A DNA stretch of 64,000 nt from Balneolaceae bacterium UBA7797. Lineage in GTDB: Bacteria > Bacteroidota > Rhodothermia > Balneolales > Balneolaceae. This document shows, piece by piece, positions 16,821 through 25,349 of the stretch (its first letter is position 1; the number at the start of each line of letters is the position of its first letter). The notes beneath the pieces are model-generated. The model did no database searches. It saw nothing but the letters and a program-made list of their open reading frames with translations, and was not told the DNA's origin. A program made the translations under genes and the position numbers. The stretch lies in assembly GCA_002480645.1 (NCBI GenBank), contig DLCN01000031.1, positions 1 through 64,000 of the forward strand. The letters are read 5' to 3'.

Positions 16821-17370
16821 TGACGGATGTATTCGGTACCTGATGAAGGAGATGGATCCTTCTGAAGAGATCGAATTCGAACGGGAGATGATGAAGGATG
16901 AAGACCTTCTGATTGAAGTGGAAACCTTGCGTAAGAGTTTTCAAAAATTGGGAAAACTTCCTCTTCATCATCCACCCAAAGAACTTAGTGAACAGGTTTT
17001 ATCAATGGCAGTTGAAACCCGCAAACGCCAACTAGATGACCAGCAAAAATGGTTTGGTGTTATGGGCAGATCGGTAGCGGCGGCTGTTGCTCTGCTAATG
17101 ATCGGCTCTTCGGGCTATTACTTCTGGCAAAATCAGAGTGAACCACCCGGTAGTTCTGTTGTACAGCAGATTCAAAATGCTGATCCTCCGGAACCCTGGG
17201 TCGACAGGAATCAGATCATTGAATTTGCCGGGACCTCCCAGCAGGTAAATCACAACCAAATTATACAGACCGATATTGACCAAAGCTACCATAAACTGAC
17301 CTTAATAAATGAAAAAACAGGCTTTTCGAAGCCTTCTCAAAAGATCATATTAACCAGCTCGGTTAAATAA
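16807..17370 (+). CDS. Putative membrane anti-sigma factor
   Basis: A 187-residue protein with an acidic cytoplasmic N-terminal part (RYLMKEMDPSEEIEFEREMM), resembling the helical sigma-binding domain of anti-sigma factors without a zinc motif. One membrane helix follows (about 82-100, SVAAAVALLMIGSSGYYF), then a soluble Gln/Asn-rich extracytoplasmic tail. The ATG at 16807 lies inside the sigma gene in another frame and overlaps it by 14 bases, which supports co-translation. The function is inferred from context and topology; sequence similarity by eye is limited. A strong terminator follows. Confidence 0.7.
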   Translation: MQINDDGCIRYLMKEMDPSEEIEFEREMMKDEDLLIEVETLRKSFQKLGKLPLHHPPKELSEQVLSMAVETRKRQLDDQQKWFGVMGRSVAAAVALLMIGSSGYYFWQNQSEPPGSSVVQQIQNADPPEPWVDRNQIIEFAGTSQQVNHNQIIQTDIDQSYHKLTLINEKTGFSKPSQKIILTSSVK

Positions 17371-17375
17371 ATTGC

Positions 17376-17401
17376 AAGGCAGCCTTTCGGTTGCCTTTTT
17401 T
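17376..17401 (+). terminator. Rho-independent terminator after the sigma/anti-sigma pair
   Basis: AAGGCAGCC, loop TTTC, GGTTGCCTT, then a T run. The stem has nine pairs with one G-U. Confidence 0.85.
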
Positions 17402-17510
17402 ATGTGGATAACTTCCCCCCATAGTGTGTATAAGTATTTTTGTATGGAATACGAGGTCGCTTTATATTGAAATCTTATAATTCGTTCATACCATAAAGCA
17501 GGAATAGTTA

Positions 17511-18305
17511 ATGGGTAAAGTCATATCAATTGCTAATCAGAAAGGTGGGGTTGGTAAAACAACCACAGCAATTAATCTAGCAGCAAGTTTAGCCGCCATC
17601 GAGCATCCTACGCTCATCATTGATATAGACCCGCAGAGTAATACGACGAGTGGTTTAGGCATTGATTCCAAAACGGTGACCAATTCCATTTATGAAATCA
17701 TGATCGGCAGTGCTGAGGTAAATGACTCAATCCGTGAAACGGAACTGGATTTCCTGGATCTGATCCCTGCACATATCAATCTGGTTGGTGCCGAAATTGA
17801 AATGATCGACCGGGAAGAAAGAGAACGAATCTTAACCAAGGCGATCGAAGAGCTGCGTACTAAATACGATTTTATCATTATTGATTGTCCACCATCTCTG
17901 GGGTTATTAACGATCAATGCGTTAACCAGTTCTGATTCTATAGTAATTCCTGTACAGTGTGAATATTTCGCGCTGGAAGGACTGGGACAGTTATTGAATA
18001 CCATCAAGATCGTTCGTCAGCACCTTAATCCTCAGTTGGATATTGAAGGGGTTTTACTAACGATGTACGATACCCGAACAAGACTTTCTAATCAGGTTGC
18101 CGAAGAAGTGAAACGTTACTTTGATGACCGGGTATTTAAATCTGTGATCTCCAGAAATGTACGTTTGGCAGAAGCTCCAAGTTTTGGAAAACCTGCATTA
18201 CTCTATGATTCAACCAGTGTGGGTTCGAAAAACTACTTATCATTGGCTCGCGAGATCATCAAAAAGAACAGAAAGCTGTTTAAGAACAGTCCGGTACTTT
18301 CTTAA
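17511..18305 (+). CDS. parA: Chromosome partitioning ATPase ParA/Soj
   Basis: A 264-residue ParA-type ATPase that moves ParB-parS complexes over the nucleoid. The deviant Walker A is NQKGGVGKTTTAINLAASLA at the N-terminus, Walker A' is IDIDPQSNTTSGLG, and Walker B is DFIIIDCPPSLG. There is no N-terminal DNA-binding extension, as in chromosomal Soj-type proteins. parB begins 15 bases after its stop. No parS-like palindrome was spotted by eye. Confidence 0.95.
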   Translation: MGKVISIANQKGGVGKTTTAINLAASLAAIEHPTLIIDIDPQSNTTSGLGIDSKTVTNSIYEIMIGSAEVNDSIRETELDFLDLIPAHINLVGAEIEMIDREERERILTKAIEELRTKYDFIIIDCPPSLGLLTINALTSSDSIVIPVQCEYFALEGLGQLLNTIKIVRQHLNPQLDIEGVLLTMYDTRTRLSNQVAEEVKRYFDDRVFKSVISRNVRLAEAPSFGKPALLYDSTSVGSKNYLSLAREIIKKNRKLFKNSPVLS

Positions 18306-18320
18306 CAGGCAAGAGATATT

Positions 18321-19253
18321 ATGGCTTCAAAAAAAGTTTTAGGCAGAGGTTTAGGCGCATTCTTTCCGGAATATGACAAGGAAAGTGATCAGGCAGGCAG
18401 TTCGGAAGAGTCCACGACGAAAGCGAAGAGTGGGGTAGAGAAGAATTTTATTGAACCTACCGAACGGGTGAATGTGATCCTGAATGTACCGGTTGACCAC
18501 ATTCGTGCAAATCCGAATCAGCCCCGTAAAGAGTTTGATGAAGAACGTCTGGAAGAACTGGCCGATTCCATTAAAACTCATGGTTTAATTCAACCCATTA
18601 CTGTCCGATATATTGGCGAAAAGCGATTTGAGCTGATCAGTGGTGAACGAAGGCTCAGAGCTGCAAAATTAGGCGGACTTGATGAGATACCTGCATACAT
18701 CCGGGAAGCGGATGATGAACAAAGCATGGCGTTTGCACTGATCGAAAATATTCAGCGCGAAGAATTAAATCCGCTGGAAGTGGCATTGGGTTATAAGCGT
18801 CTGCTGGAAGAATTCAATTACACGCAGGCCGAAGTGGCAGGAAGAGTGGGAAAGAACAGGACTACGGTCACTAATATGTTGCGACTGTTGAATCTCCCGG
18901 ATTTCATTCAGGCTGCGTTGGTTTCAAATCAGATCTCGGTAGGGCATGCAAGGGCATTGATCAGCATTGAGGACAAAGAGGTGCAGCAGGATCTGTTTAA
19001 GAAGGTTGTGAAGCAGGGCTGGTCGGTACGTCAGGTAGAGGATGCCGTACGGCAACTTGGCTCCCCGAAAAAGAAGCCTGCTAAAAAGCCGGAACCTTCA
19101 AATCCATTCTATGATGAAATTTCCGGTCGTTTACGACGTACTTTCAGTACTAAAGTGAATATTAAACCGAAGGCGAATGGTGGCGAAATTAAGATCGAAT
19201 ATTATTCGGATGAGGATCTTGAACGAATACTGGCCATATTTGACTCCCTCTAA
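18321..19253 (+). CDS. parB: ParB/Spo0J chromosome partitioning protein
   Basis: A 310-residue ParB. The N-terminus has the conserved KVLGRGLGAFF patch. The CTPase/ParB domain begins VDHIRANPNQPRKEFDEERL and contains the ELISGERRLRAAKLGG CTP-binding box and the ALIENIQREELNPLEVALGY segment. A helix-turn-helix (YTQAEVAGRVGKNRTTVTNM) and a C-terminal dimerisation region follow. The next gene starts inside its 3' end. Confidence 0.95.
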   Translation: MASKKVLGRGLGAFFPEYDKESDQAGSSEESTTKAKSGVEKNFIEPTERVNVILNVPVDHIRANPNQPRKEFDEERLEELADSIKTHGLIQPITVRYIGEKRFELISGERRLRAAKLGGLDEIPAYIREADDEQSMAFALIENIQREELNPLEVALGYKRLLEEFNYTQAEVAGRVGKNRTTVTNMLRLLNLPDFIQAALVSNQISVGHARALISIEDKEVQQDLFKKVVKQGWSVRQVEDAVRQLGSPKKKPAKKPEPSNPFYDEISGRLRRTFSTKVNIKPKANGGEIKIEYYSDEDLERILAIFDSL

Positions 19254-19857
19254 GTTCATATCAATACTTGTTTTTTTTCTTTTTCTAACTCATGTAGCTG
19301 AAGCTCAGAATTTCCATCTGCGCCATAATTATTCCTTTACTAGCTCAGCCTACAGTGTAAAGCAGGATACTTCACTGAAAAGTGAGTTTCCTGATCCAAA
19401 GTCGGTAATGCGACAGTCATTGATCATTCCGGGCTGGGGGCAGATCACCAATAAACAAGCATGGAAAGTCCCGATCGTGTATGGATTGTTGGGTGGGCTA
19501 ACCTATTACAGTGTTTACTTAACCAAACAATATCATGATTACCGGGCAGCGTATTACAATCTTGTAGATATATCCGGAGACCTGAGATTCGGTCCTACGC
19601 CGGGATATCTGGTCAATCAAAGTGCCTCAAGTTTACAGTCGAACAGGAACTTTTTGAGGAATAGAAGAGATTTCATCTATGTGACCATTGGTTTGGCATA
19701 TATGTTGAATGTAGTGGATGCCTATGTGTATGCGCATTTCCGATCATTTGATGTATCAGACGACCTGAGTGTTCGCCCCGGTGTTGGCAGCGAACACTTA
19801 TTAGCTTCAAATATGACAACCATTCCGGTAATACGGTTAAAGTTGTCGATAAAATAG
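19210..19857 (+). CDS. DUF5683 domain-containing protein
   Basis: About 215 residues. An N-terminal hydrophobic segment (FISILVFFLFLTHVAEAQ) looks like a signal peptide. The DUF5683 core shows SLIIPGWGQITNKQAWKVP, a glycine-rich membrane segment (IVYGLLGGLTYYSVYLT) and a second one (YVTIGLAYMLNVVDAYVYAH). Genes of this family regularly follow parB in Bacteroidota, which supports the call; function unknown. The ATG at 19210 overlaps parB by 44 bases; a TTG at 19240 gives a tidier signal peptide and is a fair alternative. Confidence 0.8.
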   Translation: MRILNEYWPYLTPSKFISILVFFLFLTHVAEAQNFHLRHNYSFTSSAYSVKQDTSLKSEFPDPKSVMRQSLIIPGWGQITNKQAWKVPIVYGLLGGLTYYSVYLTKQYHDYRAAYYNLVDISGDLRFGPTPGYLVNQSASSLQSNRNFLRNRRDFIYVTIGLAYMLNVVDAYVYAHFRSFDVSDDLSVRPGVGSEHLLASNMTTIPVIRLKLSIK

Positions 19858-19866
19858 AATACGTTT

Positions 19867-20577
19867 ATGGAAGATTTAGAAAATTTGAAACGGGGAAATA
19901 TTCCTGATAACTATCGTGCCGGCTATGATCGGGATATCTGGAGTATCTTTAAGATCATGGGTGAATTTGTGGAAGGGTACGATACCTTATTCAAAATCGG
20001 ACCCTGTGTATCGATCTTCGGTTCTGCCCGGACAAAACCTGAAGATAAGTATTACGGTTTAGCCACCGATTTTGCACGCGCATTAATTAAGAAAGGGTTT
20101 GGAGTGATCACCGGTGCCGGCCCGGGAATTATGGAAGCTGGCAATAAAGGGGCAAGCGAGGAAAACGGAAAATCGGTGGGATTAGGTATCAGTCTGCCCC
20201 ACGAACAGGGAATAAATCAATATGTTGATCCCCATTACGCCATCAATTTCAACTATTTCTTTGTGCGTAAGGTAATGTTCATAAAATATGCGCAGGCTTT
20301 GGTGGTGTTTCCCGGAGGATTCGGTACACTTGACGAACTATTTGAAAGTCTTACTCTGGTACAGACCAATAAGATATCTAAAATTCCGATAGTGTTATTC
20401 GGAACCGAATACTGGAAGGGACTTACAGACTGGATCAATTCTACTATGATAGAGTGGGGAACAATTTCAGAAAATGATCCGGAATTGTTTACGGTAACAG
20501 ATAGTATCGAAGAAGGAGTAGAAGTGATCAGTTCTTTCTATGAAAAACAGGAACCTCTACCGAATTTCTATTTCTAG
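19867..20577 (+). CDS. LOG family protein (TIGR00730-type)
   Basis: A 236-residue Rossmann-like protein of the LOG/YvdD family, often mislabelled lysine decarboxylase. The signature PGGFGTLDELFESLTLVQ is present, along with SIFGSARTKPEDKYY and GVITGAGPGIMEAGNKGA. Characterised members hydrolyse nucleoside 5'-monophosphates at the N-glycosidic bond, releasing cytokinin-like bases or ribose phosphate. It begins nine bases after the DUF5683 stop and likely shares its transcript. Confidence 0.88.
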   Translation: MEDLENLKRGNIPDNYRAGYDRDIWSIFKIMGEFVEGYDTLFKIGPCVSIFGSARTKPEDKYYGLATDFARALIKKGFGVITGAGPGIMEAGNKGASEENGKSVGLGISLPHEQGINQYVDPHYAINFNYFFVRKVMFIKYAQALVVFPGGFGTLDELFESLTLVQTNKISKIPIVLFGTEYWKGLTDWINSTMIEWGTISENDPELFTVTDSIEEGVEVISSFYEKQEPLPNFYF

Positions 20578-20637
20578 GAATTGGGTGAGAATTCTTTAAC
20601 TGTAAAAATTGGTAACAATAAATTAAAATTTTTGTGA

Positions 20638-20652
20638 GTTAAAGGGTTTAAC
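20638..20652. promoter_or_regulatory. Palindrome upstream of the TPR gene
   Basis: GTTAAA-GGG-TTTAAC is a perfect inverted repeat 63 bases before the start. A TTTCAC-TACATTG promoter-like string follows at 20665-20677. This may be an operator overlapping a promoter. Confidence 0.35.
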
Positions 20653-20714
20653 TAAAAGGGTAAATTTCACTACATTGCCCGCTTTCGTTTCAACGAACAA
20701 AATCAAATATCAAC

Positions 20715-21734
20715 ATGAAGGATTTCAAAAAATATATTTTACTAGTGGCGGTTGTGCTTTTTGCAGTTCCGTTGTTTGCTCAAGATCAGACAGCTGCTAT
20801 CACAGCGTACAACGAAGCTCGCGACCTGGCCCAATCAAAACAGTACGATGCTGCAATTGAGAAATACCAGGAGGCAATGAACATTGCCGGTGAATTAGGG
20901 GCAGATGGAGAAGACATCAAAAGCCGAAGTGAGAAAGCTATTCCTAAGCTTTATTACAGTAAAGCAGTAGATACTTATAATGGTTTCCGCTCTTCACCTA
21001 GCATCCCAAACCTTGATGCCGCAATCGCTGAGTTTGAAGAAGCTCAGAAAGTAGGTAATGATTCAGGCGATACACAGATCGCCCGTAAATCTCAGGGAAT
21101 TTTAGCACAGCTAAATTACCAGAAAGGTATTATGCTGTTCAAACGTGAAGATTTTGAAGGTTCTGAAGAGGCTTTGGATGCTGCAATTCAGATCAATCCT
21201 AATTACGCTAAAGCCTATTACCAGAAAGCGTTGGTTCACAAAAAAACCAGTCCTGAAGATGTAGATGGAATTATGAGCTGGTTCGATCAGGCTATCTCAG
21301 TAGCTATTCAGGTTAATGATCGTGAAGTAGAACGTTCGGCTAGTAATTCTGCACATGATGAACTGTTGTTCAGAGGTTCAAAACTGGTTCAGGATGGTAA
21401 AAGCTCTCAGGCAATTGAACTGCTGGAAATGGCTCTTACTTATAACGAAGAGTCAGCAGATGCCAACTACCGCTTAGCAGAAGCCAATAACAAACTGGAG
21501 CGTTATGATTCAGCGATCAGTTATGCAAATAAAGCGCTGGAACTTGAGCCGGGTGGAAGCACTGATAAAGCAAAGATCTATTTCGAAATTGGTATTGCTA
21601 ATCAGATGAAAGGAAACAAGGGTAAAGCCTGTGAGGCATTCACAAATGCTTCTTATGGTTCTTTCAAAGCACCTTCTGAGCATAAAATGGAATTTGAGTT
21701 AAAGTGCGAGAGCGCTGAACCATCAGATAATTAA
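20715..21734 (+). CDS. Secreted tetratricopeptide repeat protein
   Basis: A 339-residue protein with a signal peptide (MKDFKKYILLVAVVLFAVPLFAQ, cleavage after about residue 23). TPR-like helices recur: AARDLAQ-type repeats near residues 30-55, LNYQKGIMLFKREDFEGSEE, INPNYAKAYYQKALVHKK and ADANYRLAEANNKLERYDSA. It is probably a periplasmic or outer-membrane-associated scaffold; partner unknown. It has its own upstream palindrome and a strong terminator, so it is probably a single-gene unit. Confidence 0.85.
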   Translation: MKDFKKYILLVAVVLFAVPLFAQDQTAAITAYNEARDLAQSKQYDAAIEKYQEAMNIAGELGADGEDIKSRSEKAIPKLYYSKAVDTYNGFRSSPSIPNLDAAIAEFEEAQKVGNDSGDTQIARKSQGILAQLNYQKGIMLFKREDFEGSEEALDAAIQINPNYAKAYYQKALVHKKTSPEDVDGIMSWFDQAISVAIQVNDREVERSASNSAHDELLFRGSKLVQDGKSSQAIELLEMALTYNEESADANYRLAEANNKLERYDSAISYANKALELEPGGSTDKAKIYFEIGIANQMKGNKGKACEAFTNASYGSFKAPSEHKMEFELKCESAEPSDN

Positions 21735-21754
21735 GATCTGAAAAATTCATTGCT

Positions 21755-21785
21755 AAACCCGCATCTAAACAATGCGGGTTTTTTT
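21755..21785 (+). terminator. Rho-independent terminator after the TPR gene
   Basis: AAACCCGCAT, loop CTAAACA, ATGCGGGTTT and then TTTTA. The ten-bp stem is perfect. Confidence 0.9.
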
Positions 21786-21834
21786 ATGCAATCTTAATAA
21801 AGTGTTCAAATAACAATTATTCCTTTAAGTAACA

Positions 21835-21860
21835 TGTAAGCGGAGCTTTCACTATCTTTA
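21835..21860 (+). promoter_or_regulatory. Split LacI-like half-sites at the tkt promoter
   Basis: TGTAAGC (21835-21841) and GCTTTCA (21845-21851) are the same two seven-base half-sites as in the 34394 operator, but with GGA inserted between them. One base later comes TATCTTTA, a TAnnTTTG-like -7 element, at the same one-base spacing as at 34409. The three-base insertion would change the helical phase, so binding by the same regulator is uncertain. Confidence 0.35.
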
Positions 21861-21904
21861 AAGCCCACTTGTAGTCAAAAATTACCAACTGATAATTAAA
21901 GAAA

Positions 21905-23899
21905 ATGGCAAATAACTCACTCGACCAACTATGTGCAAATACCATCAGAACTTTAGCGATGGATGGGGTACAAAAAGCTAATTCAGGTCACCCGGGCATG
22001 CCTATGGGGATGGCAGATGTAGCTTACGTATTATGGACCAAATACCTGAAGCATAATCCCAAAAATCCGAATTGGGCAGACAGAGACCGGTTCATTCTTT
22101 CAGCAGGACACGGCTCTATGCTGATCTATAGTTTACTTCACCTAACCGGTTATGAAGTAAGTATGGATGATCTTAAAAATTTCCGTCAGATGGGAAGTAT
22201 CACACCCGGTCATCCGGAGTTTGGAATGACACCAGGCGTTGAAACTACAACGGGGCCACTTGGTCAGGGTTTTGCAACAGGTGTGGGTTTTGCCATGGCA
22301 GAAAATCATCTGGCTGCAGAGTTTAATTCAGAAGATCAGAAAATTGTTGACCATTACACTTATGCAATTGTAAGTGACGGGGATCTGATGGAAGGTGTTT
22401 CGCATGAAGCGGCATCTATGGCGGGCCATTTGGGTTTAGGTAAGATGATCTACCTGTATGATTCTAATCAAATTTCAATAGAAGGGGATACTGATATTGC
22501 CTTTACTGAAGATGTTAAAAAACGATTTGATGGATACAACTGGCATGTAACTGAGATCGATGGACATGATCATGCTCAGATCGCAAAAGCTATCGAAGAA
22601 GCACAGTCGGTAACTGATAAACCATCTTTGGTTGTTTGCAAAACTAAGATCGGTTTTGGTTCTCCAAATAAGGAAGGCAAAGAAGAATCACACGGTGCAC
22701 CTTTAGGGGTGGATGAGATCAGACTCACCAAAGAAGCATATGGAATGGATCCTGAAAAAAGCTTCTTTGTAGCTGATGAAGTATCAGAGGTTTTCAAAGC
22801 TTCAATTGCAAAAGGAGCAGAAGCGGAAGCAAGCTGGAAAAAGAAATTCGAAGAATATGCAGCTCAGAATAGCGAAAAAGCAACTGAATTCACTTCCCGG
22901 ATGAATCGTGTTATCCCGGAAGCTATGGACGATGCCTTACCTGTATTCCCGGCAGATGAAAAAGGATTGGCTACCAGAGCCTCTTCAGGTAAAGTGATAG
23001 CCGCGTTAAAGGATGCTGTTCCGGCCTTATTTGGTGGTTCAGCGGATCTTGCTCCAAGTACTAAAACAGACCTTACCGGTGGAGGAGATTACAGTAAGGA
23101 AAATCCGGCCGGAAGGATCATTCATTACGGAGTACGCGAATTTGGCATGTCAGCTGCTGTAAATGGTATGGCATTACATGGAGGAGTGATTCCTTTTGGT
23201 GCCACCTTCTTTGTATTTACAGATTACATGCGCCCTGCATTACGTCTTGCCGCTTTGATGAAGGCTCCGTCAATTTTTGTAATGACCCACGACAGTATCG
23301 GATTGGGAGAAGACGGACCTACACACCAACCAATTGAGCATTTAGCGAGTATTCGTGCAATGCCAAATGTTTTAGTATTACGACCGGGAGATGCGAATGA
23401 GGTTTCTCAAGCCTGGAAAGCGGCTATTGAAAATGCAAATGGTCCAACTGTCCTTGTATTGACCCGACAGAATATTCCAACCTACGAGCGCACTGAAGCC
23501 AATGCTGCTTCATTACTAGCTAAAGGAGCTTATGTATTTGCTGATTCAGAAAAAGATACACCCGATGCTATTCTGATCGGAACCGGATCTGAATTATCAC
23601 TGGCAGTAGAAGCTAAAGCTGAATTAAAAGCAAAAGGCGTAGATGCCCGGGTGGTAAGTATGCCGAGTTGGGAACTCTTCGAAAAACAATCCGCAGAGTA
23701 CAAGGAAAGTGTACTTCCGAAATCAGTTACCAATCGGGTATCCGTAGAGGCAGGTTCAACATTTGGTTGGGGAAAATATGTTGGATCTGAAGGTACATCA
23801 ATTGGAGTTGATACCTTCGGAGAATCTGCTCCGATCGAAGAGCTCTATGAGCATTTTGGTATTACGACAGCTAAAGTTGTAGAAGCTGCTTTGAGCTGA
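21905..23899 (+). CDS. tkt: Transketolase
   Basis: A 664-residue transketolase of the pentose phosphate pathway and pentose/hexose interconversion. The N-terminal segment has RTLAMDGVQKANSGHPGMPM, the TPP-binding motif is SDGDLMEGVSHEAASMAGHL with the DSNQISIEGDT loop, and the pyrimidine domain shows GVREFGMSAAVNGMALHGG and THDSIGLGEDGPTHQPIEHL. Length is standard. It is a single gene with its own promoter and terminator; the promoter carries a possible carbohydrate-regulator site. Confidence 0.96.
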   Translation: MANNSLDQLCANTIRTLAMDGVQKANSGHPGMPMGMADVAYVLWTKYLKHNPKNPNWADRDRFILSAGHGSMLIYSLLHLTGYEVSMDDLKNFRQMGSITPGHPEFGMTPGVETTTGPLGQGFATGVGFAMAENHLAAEFNSEDQKIVDHYTYAIVSDGDLMEGVSHEAASMAGHLGLGKMIYLYDSNQISIEGDTDIAFTEDVKKRFDGYNWHVTEIDGHDHAQIAKAIEEAQSVTDKPSLVVCKTKIGFGSPNKEGKEESHGAPLGVDEIRLTKEAYGMDPEKSFFVADEVSEVFKASIAKGAEAEASWKKKFEEYAAQNSEKATEFTSRMNRVIPEAMDDALPVFPADEKGLATRASSGKVIAALKDAVPALFGGSADLAPSTKTDLTGGGDYSKENPAGRIIHYGVREFGMSAAVNGMALHGGVIPFGATFFVFTDYMRPALRLAALMKAPSIFVMTHDSIGLGEDGPTHQPIEHLASIRAMPNVLVLRPGDANEVSQAWKAAIENANGPTVLVLTRQNIPTYERTEANAASLLAKGAYVFADSEKDTPDAILIGTGSELSLAVEAKAELKAKGVDARVVSMPSWELFEKQSAEYKESVLPKSVTNRVSVEAGSTFGWGKYVGSEGTSIGVDTFGESAPIEELYEHFGITTAKVVEAALS

Positions 23900-23926
23900 C
23901 CTTACTACAATCCAGCTATAATTATT

Positions 23927-23957
23927 AAAGCCCCACAAACAAGTGGGGCTTTTTTTA
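23927..23957. terminator. Bidirectional terminator between tkt and the phosphatase gene
   Basis: AAAGCCCCAC, loop AAACAA, GTGGGGCTTT, followed by a T run. The ten-bp stem is perfect and A/T runs on both sides allow use by both convergent genes. Confidence 0.9.
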
Positions 23958-23968
23958 TACCGGTCAAA

Positions 23969-25153
23969 TTAAGGCGACTTAATCTGCAATTTACCTGATA
24001 CAGGTGCATTTGATTTTTCAGGGCGGTGTATACAGGTAAAGGTCACATCGTCGGCGGGTGGTTCCGTTCCGATAAAAGCTTCCAAAGAAGACTGGATTTT
24101 TTTTACGATGGTCTTGGAATGGAGGGAACCATAGATCTCCATCAGAGACTCAATTCGCTCTTCACCAAACTCTTCGCCTCGTACATTTCGGGCTTCGTTC
24201 AAACCATCGGTATACAATAACACGGAATCTCCCGGTTTAAAATGGAATCTTTTCACTTCAAGGTGTTGATCCAGCATATTGGTGGAGGTCATACCCAGGG
24301 CGAATCCATTCGCCTTCAGATTGAAAGTAGTATCCCGTTCGCGGCTGTAATAGATGGGAATATTATGGCCGGCTCGTACATACTCAAATTCATCTTTATC
24401 GTTCGGGAAATAAGCCACACAACCCGTTACAAAGGTCTTGTCCTTACTGTTACTCTTTACAAAATCATTGAGTTGTAAAAACAGATCTTTGGGAGATGGA
24501 TGTTCTTTACTTATCAACAGGTTTACCAGTGCCTGCATTCTTACCATATAAAGTGCTGCACTTAGTCCTTTACCGGAAACATCTGCAATAACAGCATATG
24601 TACCTTTTTCCGTATCAATGATATCCAGATAATCCCCGCCTACTTCTTTCGCAGTGTGAGCAAAGGAATAGACCTCCAGATTATCTTTATTTAGTGAAGT
24701 TCCCGGTAACAGGCTTAACTGAATATCCCGGGCCAGATCGATCTCTTTCTGAACATCTGATTTTTCCAGAAGTTCTACCAATAGCAGCAGGAACATAGAA
24801 ATAAATCCAAAGGGAAGAAGCAGACCTGAAAAGATCACCACGTTACTGAGCCCCAGAAGACCGAGTAAATAATGAGCCGCGAAACTTACGGAACCCAATC
24901 CGAATGCAAGGCGACGTGTAGGATTCAGACGCTGAGTGAGATCAGAGAACAACCGCATAAATTTAACATGCCCGGGAAGACGATGCCCTTGTTGCCGTTC
25001 AATATCTTCTACGGCTTCTTTGTAGAGTAGTTTAAGGCGATCGGTATCAGCGGTGAGTTCTTTTGAGATACGTTCCCGGCTCATCCCAGAAACATATTCC
25101 TGATAGAATTTCTTAGTGCCGTATCCCGACTGTGCTTCGTTCTTTAAACTCAA
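23969..25153 (-). CDS. PP2C/SpoIIE-type serine/threonine phosphatase
   Basis: About 394 residues. The C-terminal SpoIIE-like phosphatase domain starts near residue 140 (ARDIQLSLLPGTSLNKDNLE), with metal-binding Asp residues in VGGDYLDIIDT and AVIADVSGKGLSAALYMVRM and later YVRAGHNIPIYYSRERDTTF and VLLYTDGLNEARN. Two membrane helices lie just before it (about 80-125). The N-terminal 80 residues are charged and unlike a known sensor domain. Such proteins usually act in partner-switching with anti-sigma-antagonists. The full frame starts at a TTG (25153); an ATG at 25084 would remove 23 residues. Confidence 0.85.
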   Translation of the reverse strand: MSLKNEAQSGYGTKKFYQEYVSGMSRERISKELTADTDRLKLLYKEAVEDIERQQGHRLPGHVKFMRLFSDLTQRLNPTRRLAFGLGSVSFAAHYLLGLLGLSNVVIFSGLLLPFGFISMFLLLLVELLEKSDVQKEIDLARDIQLSLLPGTSLNKDNLEVYSFAHTAKEVGGDYLDIIDTEKGTYAVIADVSGKGLSAALYMVRMQALVNLLISKEHPSPKDLFLQLNDFVKSNSKDKTFVTGCVAYFPNDKDEFEYVRAGHNIPIYYSRERDTTFNLKANGFALGMTSTNMLDQHLEVKRFHFKPGDSVLLYTDGLNEARNVRGEEFGEERIESLMEIYGSLHSKTIVKKIQSSLEAFIGTEPPADDVTFTCIHRPEKSNAPVSGKLQIKSP

Positions 25154-25349
25154 AAGTGTACCAGATCAATTAATATTAGGGGCTCTTGTTCGTAATTATA
25201 GGCAAAAAGTTTTGAATTTAGAATCAACACTACTGACTTAAATTCCGAGGCTTAGCTATTCGTAGATTCTCATCTCTCTGCCCTCACATCTAACGATTAA
25301 AACCATTAGCTTCCGAAGGCAAAAAATCAATTCACTGAACAACCAATTC

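Noticed and set aside
17511..20577. A parS site close to parAB
   Set aside because: No TGTTTCACGTGAAACA-like palindrome was found by eye; a motif search of the genome would be needed.
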